A stretch of DNA of 64,000 nt from Cricetomys ansorgei. Lineage: Eukaryota > Chordata > Mammalia > Rodentia > Nesomyidae. Position numbers and translations under genes: made by a program. Numbering within the stretch: position 1 is the stretch's first letter; each line of letters opens with the position of its first letter. The notes beneath the pieces were generated by a model that did not search any database, was not told the origin of the DNA, and was given only the letters and a program-made list of their open reading frames with translations. The stretch covers positions 8,452,501-8,516,500 of the forward strand of contig JAMJFZ010001133.1 of the NCBI GenBank assembly GCA_026225945.1, read 5' to 3'. Of the stretch, positions 26,869 through 41,000 are shown piece after piece.

Positions 26869-28042
26869 AAGTTATGACTTCAATTACACATGTATAAAAT
26901 ACTAACAATTTTATCTTAAATTTCTGTATAGAACAACTACCTGCACTATCTTCTATTGTCAATGTCAGTGGTCATATCAGGATTGGAAGACAGTATTTTG
27001 TTACACGCCTAGATGATTTTACATAATCTGCTTTGAAATTCACACCTTAAAGATATCAATTAAATTATTTAAACTGATGATTGTTTTTCAATAGGATTCT
27101 GTAATATATAATTTGAAACTTACAGGTTTTCTATTTCTGAGGCCATAGTAACTTGTTATACATGAATAATATTCTCTTTATATAACTGAACATAATTAAA
27201 ACGGCTGATTATTCCTCATAGCTTATATGTGGACCATTGGGAGTTTGGTCTACACTCTTGAAAATTACTTACATATCATCTACATTTTCATTTTTAGTTC
27301 TTTTACAAACACTATTTTTACAAATCTTTGTTTAAAAAGACTGTCTCCTGAATGTGTATATTTAATAAACAAAATCACCATCAGTAGGATATGCATACAT
27401 TCTTGTAATCATTATTTAGATCTTAATATGTTCAAAATGTTCTGAAAACAACTCAAAACAATTTGAATTGAAACACTATTAACATATCACAAATATTATT
27501 TTCTTTTTAAATATACTTCATTTTTTTAAATTATAGAGAATAGTTTTCAGATATTTAACAAAATATCAGAAGCTTTATTTATCTTTTATTACTCTCTCTC
27601 TCTTTCTCCACCACCGTCTGTCTCTTTCTGTGTGTGTGAGTGTGTGTGTTTGTGTGTGTGTATTTGTGTGTGAGTGTATGTCTGTGGTGTGTTGTATTTA
27701 AGTGTGTACCTTGTGTCAATGTGCCCTTTTTGATGTAAGAAGAAACTTGCAATGCATGGCTAGTTCCCTCCATCATGTATGGTTCTGAGCCGATAGCTAT
27801 CATTTTTGGCCAGAGCTGATTAACTCTATAATCTGAGTAAATGCACAAGATTGGCTCCTTCCTAGTTACATTATTACGAAAATATCAGAGCCCTGCTTTC
27901 AGATTCTGATATACTTTTCCATAATTCCTAGCCTATGATTAAAAAGATGTAAAATAAGTGCATGTAAGGTATCCTTGTTCCTAAATTCAATTAAACTGGC
28001 CTGCTATGGTAGAGTCTGAAATCAATCTTGAGAACTACACGT

Positions 28043-28099
<57 letters not shown>

Positions 28100-31000
28100 A
28101 TTTTCAAGGTAATCCTTTAGAAGTTTATTAAAATGTGGTGAAAATATGGCTTTTGAATTTGCTTGCTTCAATTTTTTTGTCAAGATAGGGAGAGGGTATT
28201 TATTCTGTATTTCTTCTTTAAGGACTGTTTCCCAGTGTCTTAAAACCTTATTGCAAATACCTGTGATAGTATAGAAAATTTGTGAATGTAGATACTCCTG
28301 TATATTCATTCTCATATTTGATTACCTATTAGTTTTCTGACATATCATTGATATGAACACAGATTCCTGTCAATGATTTCATGCTATTTTCGACACACTG
28401 TCTTGATATTTGCTTGGAGCAGATTCTAAATACGAGGCTGTAAGATAATACTATAAGTACCTCATTTATTCTTGAGAGTATTAAGAGGTAGGACTTCATT
28501 TCTAAAATACTCACTTTATATTCCTAGACAAATATCTACACAGAGCATTATCTAACTGTTCAGAAAGACTGACATGGAGAAAGTGCTCATTCATATTTGG
28601 TTTACAAAAAACAATCGCAGCTAGTTAGTGTGCTCAATTTATAGAACTGCACGCATGCTATACATGAAATTCAAGCTGAAAATACGGAGAGGAGCTAAGG
28701 AGGGAGGAAAGTCTTCAGCCCACTTTTTAACCCCTCTCCTAAAGTGAATGAAACTTTAGAGAGCTGAGCTCTAGCCCCCATGGATCCTCAGTCTCCCTCT
28801 ATCTTACACAATCTATTACACTATCATGTTAACCACTAAAGTATTTACATTTAACATGAATATGTTAGACTAACAGACTTCAGGGTTTTTTTATATAAAG
28901 AGAAAAAAACTAGATATTCTACAAGAGGGTAGCAAATCCCTGAGATAAATTTGCCTTCTAAATTATAGTTTATAATTACACAATAACATATTTTATAAAC
29001 ATGAGCTTTCAAGTGACCTATAGCAATTTCTCCTCAATTTTTGTAGCCATTAAATGTAAGAGCAGCAAACATGGAGACGGTGGATGATATTATCAAGAAG
29101 GTACTACCACTGCTAATAATGCCTGTGAGTTATTTTCCAGCTACTCTGAACTAAAAATAAGTTTATTGAGATCTACACGTATATAAATGTGCATATAAAT
29201 ATATACAGAAGATATTTATTCAAGACTTATTTACAAGTTTGTATTTGACAGTCTCCTTTTTTCAGAACTGAAGGCATCTAAGATATAAAAATAGTCTTTA
29301 GAGGGAAATTTCTTGTATCTCATCTGAGGTTGCATTCATGTGAAATGAAACTCATAGCCCAATGTTATTGAGCTACACCTTTCTTTTGACTAGAAAATAA
29401 TTATTTTTAATAGTATAATGCATTTGAGATTGGTAATATGCATACACCTAAATGAACAATCCCATCTAGAGGGAATAGAGATTTCATTCTTAATTAAATT
29501 GTACTTTATATATGGAAATAATTCCTTCCCCTTCACCAATAATGTTTTTTGCATTTCTCTCTGTGTAGAAGTGTAGGAGTTTGTGTTTACATGTGTTTTT
29601 TAATCTGTATATATATGTGTCTTTGTGAATTTCTGTCTGGGTACCTCTTTATATCTGCATACATATGTGTGTGTATCTTTGTCTTTCTGCGTATAAATGC
29701 ACATGTGTATCTGTGTTTCTATGTGATAACCCTCTGTGAACTTGTATGATTCTCTATCTCTCTGTCTCTGTCTCTGTCCCTCTCTTTCTTTCTGTGTATG
29801 CTTGTATGTGGGGGGGGGGGGTGACTATTTGAGTGGTAATATCTTTTAGTTTGAAAACTTAAGACTTTTATAAAGCAGTGTAATGGATGTAAGTAGGAAT
29901 CAAGAATACTGTTCAGTTCATACTTCCAATTAAAGCATATTTTCACTTTAGTCCCTCTTGTAGCATGTTAAAGATTTTGATAGCATATTCAGTTAAGATG
30001 GTTATTTCAAATGGATGCACAGTACTACATGAAGTAAGAATGTTGTGAACATGCTTTTAGTATCTGGCTTAATTTCTGTTAGGAACATGTCCCTCTTCAG
30101 CATAGATTGGACATCTCTAACTGAAAGCCTAAGGATTATTTCATTCCGTTTTTTCTGTATTTCATTCAGTGTTTCAGAAGCAGTAATATCTTTCAAATGT
30201 TACTGTGCTCCAGGATAATTATCACTGTGAGAGTATGGTTCTCTAGGTAAGAGTTTGCGTAGGCTTGTCAAGAGAAAGTTTCGTCTTCTACATACAATCT
30301 CCTTAAACTGCTGTAAGAGATCTTGGAATAACATATTTCTTGATTAGTGTTGAAGGGTGAATGAGATTTCCTCTGTCACGGTCATTCAGATCCTATTGGG
30401 AATCAACATGTCTAGGATCTATCAGGAAAAAACAGCAAAAATACTTAAAGGTTTTCTCTTGAAATTGAGCCCTGAATTTTCAAACCTGTATCCAGAATAC
30501 TCATCATTCACACTGATATAATTAGTTCCTGCTAGAGAGATGGAAATGGTATGGAAGGGGACTCTTCAAGATCCCACTGTGAAAGATTATTTGTGATGGT
30601 TGGTTCTTTTTGTGCCCCCCCAGAGTGTTCAAAATTACCAACTGTGGTATTCTCCTGGTCTTGAAGAAGCTGCAAGACCACTCCAGGGTAAGTAACAGTA
30701 ACTAAGTAACTAAGTAACTAACTAAGGAGGGGCTAATTAGGTTTAATGTTTTTACCCTGAATTCTCAATGTTTCCATTAAATAGTTTTAATTAAATTCAC
30801 GAAACAAAATACATTTTAAATTTCTTGTCATTCATTTAAATCACAATTATAACTATTTAATCTTATCCAATCACATGAGATCACTTTATGCAATAGTCTA
30901 TGGTCTGGTGAAAAATAATGAAAATATTCCTTTACTTTTCCACTTCAGAAGCAGAATTTTCCCGATAAAGACAAAAAATATCCAAGATATCTTATTTCTA

Positions 31001-34000
31001 ATAAAATAAATGTTAAAAATGCATTTATTGTACATTAATGATTATTCTAGAAGCTAGAGAAATGTCTCAGTGATGAAGAGAATTGTTGCTCTTGCAGAAG
31101 ACCTGGTTTCAAGTCCCAGCACCCACATAGAATCAGAGCCATCCATGACAATAGTTCCATGGCATCTGAGTTTCTCAGACATCAGGCCTAATATTGTACT
31201 CAGATGCTCATGCAAACGAAAAGCTTACATACATAACATTAATATGTCTAAGAATAAAATTGAAATTCTTTAATGTTTTGCATCCTCCCAACCATGTAGT
31301 TCTGTTCTGGAATTAAAGACATTCAGTTCCCATCTCTATATGAACAGTATCCAGCATATCCCTTACTGAATGGGAGATATTCATGTTGACTTCTCTGGAG
31401 TCTTTTTAACTGAATCACCTATTATTCCTATTATGTTGAATTTTCTGGAAATTTTCTCCAGATGCACCAAGGGAGCTTTCTCATCCTGTAAGTTGTGAGC
31501 TCTTTGGTGGTAATACGACCCTTTCAGTGGAATTGCTTTGCAGATCTGCATATATGTACTTACATTAAGACTCATGACAATAGCAAAGTTACAGTTATAA
31601 CATAGCAAGAAAAATAATTCTATGGGTGGGGTTCACAACAAGATGAAGGAATCTATCAAATGTCACAATGTTAGGAAACATGAGAATCACTGCTCGATGG
31701 TAGGCAGCTTTCTTCGTCCAAAAGCATGAGGAGAAATGCAATACAACAGGAGTGCTAAAGAACATTGACAAGTTTGCTCTCACTCATTACCATTAGTTTC
31801 AACTGATATTCATATTTTCTCCTCACAGGGGGTATGAGTACCCATATGATATTATAATGAATAACATTCATAATACCATCAGAACAAAGAATTCAAAAAT
31901 TCGCACAGCTTTTCCCAACCTGTCTATGCTGAATGTGGAACATGTGAGCTCAGATAACCAGGGGCGATTCTTCCTAAAGCCCAAAGAGCCTGCAAAAAGC
32001 CTGCAGCAAAACAGTAAGTCACTGACGTTCCTTCAAGTGCCCTATCTCAGTTCACATTCCTTATCCTTCATAAGATATCAGTGGATTCTGTCATTTTCTT
32101 GATTGTGGAAATGGCCCACTGGGGGGAAAAAAATGTCCCAAAAGAGGCTTACAAAGCTGATGTCCAGAATTGGCTTGCCTATATTATATAACATTTTATT
32201 CAATTTCTCTTCATATGCAGAGGAGAAAACAGCTAATCACAGGCACAATTTCATGAGACATCTGTTTCAGAGAGGCTCTGTGCCCCAGCAGGACCAACCG
32301 TTCACAGCCCTGCCAGTCACTGAGGGAGGAAAACTCTTCGCAAAGGATTTGACTTCGGTTTGTGAGGGTGGGAATCTGCCCACACCGATTATGGTAGGTC
32401 ACACATGGTTCTTCCCTAGCTGACCTAAAGACAAAATCTGCTTTTTAGATGTCCCCCTTTGATTTTATTATCACCTGGTCATACAGCTGTGCTTCAGATC
32501 ATTGCTTTAAGTAAGAGGAAGATAATTCACCTGAAACCACTTATTGGAAAAGTTGGATTTAACCACTTGACAGTAGTGAACAATCTGATATAAATAAATG
32601 TTACCTCAGGTTTCAGGGTTATAATTAGAGTGGTATGTGTAGAGAAAAGGTCAACCAAAGCCAACCAAACCAGTTCAAATATTTCTTAATCTGTCCCAGG
32701 TCTTGCATTGCACCTGTGCTCACTGTTATGTCTGGTTCTGAAGACTAAATAACAAATAGTTCTAGGTTCTGTGGATAGAGTGACAGTTGCTTTTGCTTTC
32801 TTCCATTTCCACTCAGAAAATACTCTCCATTATAAAAGAAAGGGGGCCAAGGGAGAAAGGAATCTTCCTGAAGTCAGCTGACAGAGCAGCTTGTCAAGCC
32901 CTCAAAGAAAAACTTGATGCAGGGGAAGAAGTGGATTTGGACAATGAATGTATCCATGTTTTGGCATCTGTATTAAAGGTAGGGAGAGCCTTTCCATCAT
33001 CCACATTCAGGATTCCTCTGGATCTATGAGAGTAGCTTACTCTATTATTGCTAATCTTGAGTGATAATAGACAAGAAGGCTGGAAATAAGAAAAGCTTTG
33101 ATAGTCACAAGATAAGGATTCAAGCACAGACCGATCATCATGAACTGTAATGTAACTGAGACTCTCATTTGATTCAACCATCTTCCTCATGTGACATATT
33201 TTTCAATGTAATATTAGTGTTTGGTGGGGCTTTTCATATATAAACAGGAGTGTCACATGGTGTGCATGCCTGGGCAGGTATGTTTTGCTACCAGTGCTCT
33301 TCATTCTAATCACTCTATATTTCTGAAAGTCAGGTTGCTCTTTCTCAGTATGGAGCATGTATCTCCTCCATTTAGATCTTAACTACACACAGCAAACAAG
33401 GTCTCATAATCTTGTCTCTCTCTCCAAATGCAGGTCCTCATTGCTGTGAAATAAATGTTCTTAATCACTGAGTCATCTCTTCAGTCCCATGAATGATATA
33501 TTTTATCATTAAAATTCAGTTATGTAACTCCATTCCTCTTTTTTCCTTGTTCTAACCCTTATGTTTTCCCTCAACTTTCCCACTCTTTCACAAGTACTTG
33601 ACCCTTTTTCTTTTATTGCTATGACTACAAACAAACTTATAAATTCATAAATATATTAAAAAGCCAATGAGTCCATTTCTGTCTGGTAGTATGTGCACCA
33701 ATTCTGAGCCAACCAATTGGTATTGAATTAACAGTGAGAGATCTCATCTTTGGGAATGACAAATTTTCCCACTGCCACTCTTTGCAGTATTTATGGCTCT
33801 ACATTTTTTGGCCTAGCAGTTTGAGTCCATGAAATTTCCCCCTTAAAAATTACTGTTACTATGGATGCTTATTTTGTTTAGGTATCTTTTAAACAACACT
33901 ATTATTAGACTATCAGGAGTGAAGCCTCCCTCTCATTTATAGAAGAAACAATCTGATAGCAAATTTCCTGGTCCTCTGTTTTGCAATTGTTCTAAATCTT

Positions 34001-35034
34001 CTAAACAATGTTCCCTTAGCAAAAGTTTCAGAAGTATTAGTGCATATGTATCCATTGGGGCTGGGTGTCCCAGGATCTTTGGTTCTCTGCATTTTGAGCA
34101 GGTGTGGTTTTCTTTAATACTCTTCATCTGTTGCTAACGGAACATTCATTGTTGCCTGGGTAAGATTTACAACTTCTATCAATATTAGCATAAATATTAA
34201 GAATAGAGTCAGGAACTATGCTTACTTAGTGAAATTTTGACAGGACCTTCTAGTCTAAGAGCCATGACCTCACTAACCCTAGAGAGCTTCAGGATTTCCA
34301 GTTCCAGTCATAACTTCTCTGCTGCTGAGCTGGCCATAGGTCTTATTAGGAAGCTTTTGACTATCATCAATCATATGTGTCATTATCAAACTCCAAAGGA
34401 TAACTTCTCATGCTTTGTATTGTTGTGGTTATTAGGTACAGGTGTGTACTGTTTTACTGTCCCCCGATCCCTTCGTAGTTTCATAGCACCTTTGAATAGG
34501 ATTAAAGCTTCTCCTCAGAGAGGATGTATTCATGTCAAAACAGTTCAGTACCTCCAAGTCCTGAGTCTGAAATATATGGTGTCTTCAGCAATAGAGACTT
34601 ATCATCAACTTCTGTGATGTAGCCAAGAGTTGGAACAATAGCATGCATACATTTGGAAGTCTTTTATTCCTTCTAATGTAGTAGTCAAAAAATTGAGATT
34701 GGATTTCTGAAAATTAAATTTATTTATGTAGAAATGAATTATGAATTAATATAGACAAATCTAAACATATAAATATCCCAAAGAGAAAACATTACAGTAG
34801 AGAAATAATTCATATTTATGTTTATGAAAAGGCACAAAGTACATTAATACTCTAATGACTGCAAACATATCTCTGAAATTAAACATTTCTGGTATACAGT
34901 ATTCTTATATCCCCAATTATGGTTGGCTATGAGATAAATGCTGACACCTCAGAAATAGCTTACAGTTGACCAATAACATATATGATATGTTATTGACATA
35001 CATATGATATACATACATAAATTGATATATATTG

Positions 35035-35065
<31 letters not shown>

Positions 35066-38000
35066 CAGTAACATATATCATAGGTGTAAGAATATGTTTG
35101 GTATTTTCTCTATGAGGTACACAATTAAATTGTTTTGATTATATAGAAATATGTATATTAGCAATCTAAATTTTTTCATACCTTCATGATTCCATGTCAC
35201 TTTCTCAGAAATTAGACTAAGCTGCTAATCAAAATAGTTTCAGAAGCTTATAGAAACTGCCAATGAGATTTGTATATAGAGTGGCTCAACAGCAATTTTC
35301 ATTGATGTAAATTAGACCAGGAAATTTCAGATTATAACCATGTTCTGGGAAACACATATATTCAGTGACAACAAGAAAAAAATGAAAATGACCTTTCCCA
35401 AACTACATAAGCCAGCAACAACTGGAGTGTTTTCTCTTTCCAAATGCTGACTCATCGATAAAAAAATATGAACAGTGAAAACTGACCTGGTGGTTTTTGT
35501 GTGTTTACTATATTTTAGTGATAGAGAGAACTGATAGCTGGCACATTATTTTACTGGTCTATCCCAAGCATTTCAGTCTGTGTCATTTACAAGGGTCAGC
35601 TCTAAAATCACATGAATAATTGAGCAATTACTGAGTTATAATCATAAAAGAAGCCTGAGATGTTTCTCGTGTGTTAAATCTGTGAGACCAGTACAGAGAT
35701 CATGGTGATGGAAATATTAAGGAGATTTAACATCTTTTTGTTTTTGAGCGAAGAAACATGTAGGTTCCACACAGTATTAACTAATAAAGACCTCTACAAG
35801 TTGTTGTTGAGTTGCCTGGTTTAAGCTCTAAATTGAGATTTACATTTTTTTCTCCTGAGTTCTCAGTTACAGGTGCACAGCACTGTACTTACCTATGTAT
35901 CACAAAGTGTCACATGTCTAGTTTTTGTGATATTTGACAGTCACTATTCAAAGACACACAAACCATTTCCTGTACAACTTACAGGGTGTACCTAGAAGCA
36001 TTTCCTCTCAAAGTACACAGCCAAAGAATGTAAGTCCAGGCTAATTTACCTTTTGCTTATGAGCACATAGTCTGTGCAGTAGATCATTTTTCAAAATCAC
36101 TAAGGCTAGAAAAAAGATCTTGGTCCCAAAGAAAACATCACATTGTGTAAGTTTGTCATTCTAATAAGGATTCATGTTGAGGTATTGATCTCTATTTTGC
36201 TTTTTAAAGTACATTCTTATTTCATAACATACGTTCTGACTGCAGTTTTCCTTCCCTCAGTTTTCCCCTGTTCCTAATCTCAGTTCTGCTCTCCCCAAGA
36301 TCCACTGGACCTCTGTTTTCCTTCAAAAAAGAGCAGGTCTCCATTAGACAACAACCAAACAGTAAAAAAAAAAAAAAAAAAAGGTACAATGAGACAAGGA
36401 AATAGCTCTCAGATTAAGGCTGTACAAGAAAACCCAGGAGTAAAAGTAAAAGAGGTCAATGGTGAGGCAAAAGAGACAGAGACACAGCCACTTCCACTGT
36501 TAGGATTCTTACAAAAAGCACCCTGCTAACAGCCATAATGTGTATGTAGCACAACTAAGGAAGCTCCATGCAGACCCGCTACTTGCCACTTGAGTCTCTC
36601 TGACCCCATGTGAGTCCTGCTTATTTGTTCAGCAACCTACCCACCAACCACAACTGGTTTTAAATGTCAGATGTGCTGAGATATTGATGTCTTTAGTGTA
36701 TGCTAGTTTGCTCCCTGTCCATGAGAGACACTTCGAGCAGAGAGAATTGTCTGCATTCCCAACACCACCCCAAATCTGCTCTTACTTCTCTAATTTGGAT
36801 GGAGAAAACTCAACACTCTCTAGTGGGCTTCCATGTCAGACATCTTACTATGGGACAATGTAGGAGCTGGGAAGGAAATTAGGACTAAACTGGATTTTAC
36901 AGTTGAATGTTTGCAATGTATTTCTTGATTCATATTTCCCTCAATAATATTTTTTCTATCTCTGTTAGAAGTTCATCCGAAATATTCATGGAAGTGTTCT
37001 GACAGCAACACTGCATGAGAAGTTTCTTAACATACTTGACCAAGTGCCTGAAGAAAAGAAGTTAACTTCCGTGAAGAGGTAATGATTCACTAACTGAAAA
37101 ACATCAACAATATCAAAGTAATGTTTGTTTACACATATTAGATATATACCACTGGATTATTTACAAAAAACATTGACAGACAACAAAAGGTTTGAATAGC
37201 TCATGAACATGGAAGACATTTTGAAAACAGGGGTCTGACTCATGGAGTCCGAGTGACCTATGCTTGGCATGTCAGCATTTATATTCCAAGAAAATGTGTC
37301 TTTTTTTTTTTCCTCTGACACAAGTAAATACTTCAAGCGATATTCATAGGACATTCCTCTTTCACTTTATTCTCGGGTACCATAAAGAGGATAGGGACAG
37401 TTAATCTGTACCATTTATATTTACAAATTCGTGAGAAATATTATTATTTTAAAATAACTTGTATATTTGTTCAGGCTTTTGGAACAGCTGCCTCCACCTA
37501 ATATCACCTTATTAAGACACTTTTTCAGAGGACTCTGCAAGATTGTAAGATATTCATCATATAATAAGATGACACCACACACTTTGTCTGTGTTCCTTTC
37601 AACTTGTATCCTAAGTCTGTGCAGGATCAGTACCCCGGATGTTGTCACCAAAAAGGTAATGTAACAAATACTTTATGCTTAGGGTATAAAAGTCTTCACA
37701 ATGAGTCAGTATACAGGATGATCCCAAGAGCCTTTTGTGTTGTTGCTGTTTTTGTTGTTGTTGTTTTATACAGCCTTGAATTGTATTCTGATGGAGGGGA
37801 AGAATCATTTGTGAGATTTGAAAATGTAGAGTGTAAATGGGTATTTGAAGTCAATTATTCAGTCCATTGGCAATTGTAATTTAGAATTTAATTTGACTAA
37901 CCCACTGAGAACTAGTGTGAAATGATAAGAACAAACAGGTGCTGGGCTCAGCAATCAAGACTGAATCTGATATCATCAGTGAGGGATATGTGGACTTATA

Positions 38001-41000
38001 CCTATTTTTAAGCTGGTTTTCCCAAGTAAACAGAGGCAATATTGCTTTTATTAAACACAGTTGTGAGGACTGCTTATTATGATGAAATATACCATAGGCC
38101 TCTAATGGCTTATTATGGCCAGTTTAGAGAAATTCTTAAGTACACTTTCTTATGGTAGGCACCTTTCATGTACTATAATAAAATACCAGAATCTGTTCAG
38201 AATAAAGACCAAATGATTAATTTGAACACAATCTTTCAGTTTATGTTTTATTATTAATTGACCGAATACACTTGGACATAAATGAGTATCATTATAGGTA
38301 GGCCAGACTCAGACTCCCTTTTTCTTACTTTGCATAGAATCAAAGAAGAGTAAGTCTTCCAAACAACCTCCCATTTTGCAGACCCACTATTATCCCATTC
38401 CCTCCAAATATGCTATTCTTCAAGCATCTCTAAGGGTCAAGCAGTCATTATTGTATCTGTACAGAGAAAATAGACACACATGACTGCCTCTGATAGGTTG
38501 TTTATGTCTGTCTGTTCTTTTTAATGACCCCATGGAAACTATCAATTAGATGCATCCAACATTCAGAGGTAGTCTACCCTCTCAGCTCTGCCTTTCTATA
38601 GTCAGCCTTACAAACATGTTCAGCCATTTGAATGATAAATGGAACCAGGCTTAGTCAATTTGACAATGTATTTGAGCCATGACAAGGTGAATACTGGAAC
38701 ATATTTTCACATTTCTAAAATAATACTCTCTTTTATATTTTCAAACAGCAGATTTTTCTCTCAGATGTTTTAATTACATATTTTTTGCTTCCTAGTCTCA
38801 TATATCAAATGAGATTTACAACCATGCCAAATGACAGAGACCCTCTCTGTTTCCCTTTTGTTTTCACAGATCGCACTGGTAAAGTTTCTGATTAAAAACT
38901 CTGTAGAACTGTTTGGAGAAGACCCTGTTTCATCTTGGTATAAGACCGCCATATGTTTCCCATGTGAGAAACAGGATTCAGGATCACTGGGAAGTGTCAC
39001 TGACACAAGCGATATAATGAAGAAAAAAGATCATGACAAAGACTGTGCATGTGGGGAGACAATTCCAAAGGCTGACAAGATACTTCCCCAAAATAAACCT
39101 GCTCTTCCTCACATCAGGGGACTTATGGGTAAGTGTCCATATTGTATTATCACAACTTAAAAGTTATAATCGTTTCACATCTGAAAATGTCATTTACAAC
39201 AACCAGCGATGGGGAGTTTACTAAAAGCATTGTGAAGTAAGAGTTCACCTGTACATTATTGGAGTACTTCCATTTTTAACACTTGCATGTAATTTTTCCC
39301 TGTACCAAGTGGTCTTGAGTTTATGTTATAGGTGATCGCAGAAGTGCCAAGTATACAACTAGTTAAGAATACGTGGACAAATGTCTCTTCTATTGATATA
39401 TGCATTGATTTTTGTGATGCTCAGAATAGCAAACTCAATTTTGTCTTTTCCCCCAAGACATTGTTTCTCTGTGGAAAATCCCTTGCTATCCTGGAACTTA
39501 ATTTATAGACCAGGCTGGCCCTGAACTCACAGACATCCTCCTGTCTCTGCCTAATGAGTGCTAGAATTAAAGGCATATGCAACCATGCCTATTACTTTTG
39601 TAATTTTTAATATACCATAATACACCTGTAGAAGGGAAATAGACACTATGATTGCAGATTTGAACTCATAGTTTAAGGGCAAGAAGTCAAAGGCTGTCAG
39701 AGAGTACAATCAGGCACGTTGTGTGATGAAGTGCAAATACTGCTGTTAGATTAGAGCTGGCCATTGCTGTTCAGTCATATAAGCACACAGGAGCAATCAT
39801 ACATTGCATACAACATCACTGGATTATTCTTATACCTAAATGAATACATTCAAAATAAAGGGCAGATCTTCCTTATTATAAATAGAAGCAAGCCTCATAT
39901 ATAAATATACATCCAGTGCCTCACGATGCAGTGCAGTGTGCTGTAGAGCACTGCCCAGGAATCACAGTAGAAAAACTGAACCTTATTCAGACCTGATCTC
40001 TTTCTTTCCTTATGTCTAGAATTTCAGGGGGAAAAAGATTAAGACAAGAACATTTTAACCAATCTCTAAATATTTATAAATATAATAATATTATTTTTGT
40101 GTGTATTCATAGTGATTTAGAAGGTATGCTACAAAATGAAAATTGCATCCAAAGGTTAAGTGAGTTCATCCATCACATTCAATGCTCTCCCTTCTTTCTT
40201 AGAGTCTGAAAACCCTGTGAAAAAACCTTTTAATACCAAACCAATGATTGTGTGCGGTACTGGCAGGTGCCAGGACAATGTGTGTGTTAGCCAAGAAGCA
40301 ACAGTCAAGGAAAAATGTAATGGAAATTCTCACTCCTCACCACCCAACGTAAAGGACCAACTGCTTAAACAATATCTCCTTACAGTCTTTGAGGAAGCAA
40401 ATCTTCCCCCATCAATTCTGGTGAGTGTCATATTTGGTTTCTATAGCTGTTCTGCTCCTATAATTTCTGGGAATATGTGTTCTCATTTAATTCTCTCAAT
40501 AAACTGCTGAATGTTTAGAAAACATTTTCATGAGTGTGTGACACTTCTGAAATAGTGCCTCAAATAAAATCCTGCTCAAGTTTGAGTCATGTGATTCAAG
40601 AAATGGTATTCCTGTGTCTTCACTAATTTCAGCCAATACCCAAACCCATCAGCTTGTTGGATGAATCGGTCCATGGATATGACCTTCTAATCCCCTAAAA
40701 TCTATTTTTTAGCTTCCTTTTTGTCTCCATAATACTCTGAGGTCTTCATTAATATCATTGCTTCTGAGCTTATTCACACATACAGTTCAAAATATCTGGT
40801 GTTTCGTTATGTACTGCCTTTGAATTAGACATCAAAATTATTTTATGCTATACATTCATCATTACAGCCTAAGATTTCATCCTTAAGTTATTTTTAATAA
40901 ATTACAAAATTGCCATTGGACATATATATTTACTCTAGGGTGTCCATTTAAGCATAATTCTCAGTAGGGGAATTCAAGTGTCTGATGAAGGAGTAAGATA

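Noticed and set aside
29047..29100. Shorter exon 5 ending at the GT of GTACTA
   Set aside because: A GTGAGT donor 24 bp downstream gives the same phase and adds residues that align with the RA helix, so the longer exon is preferred.
34237..34617. 126-codon + strand ORF
   Set aside because: Lies within an antisense L1 3' UTR-type repeat and matches no protein family.
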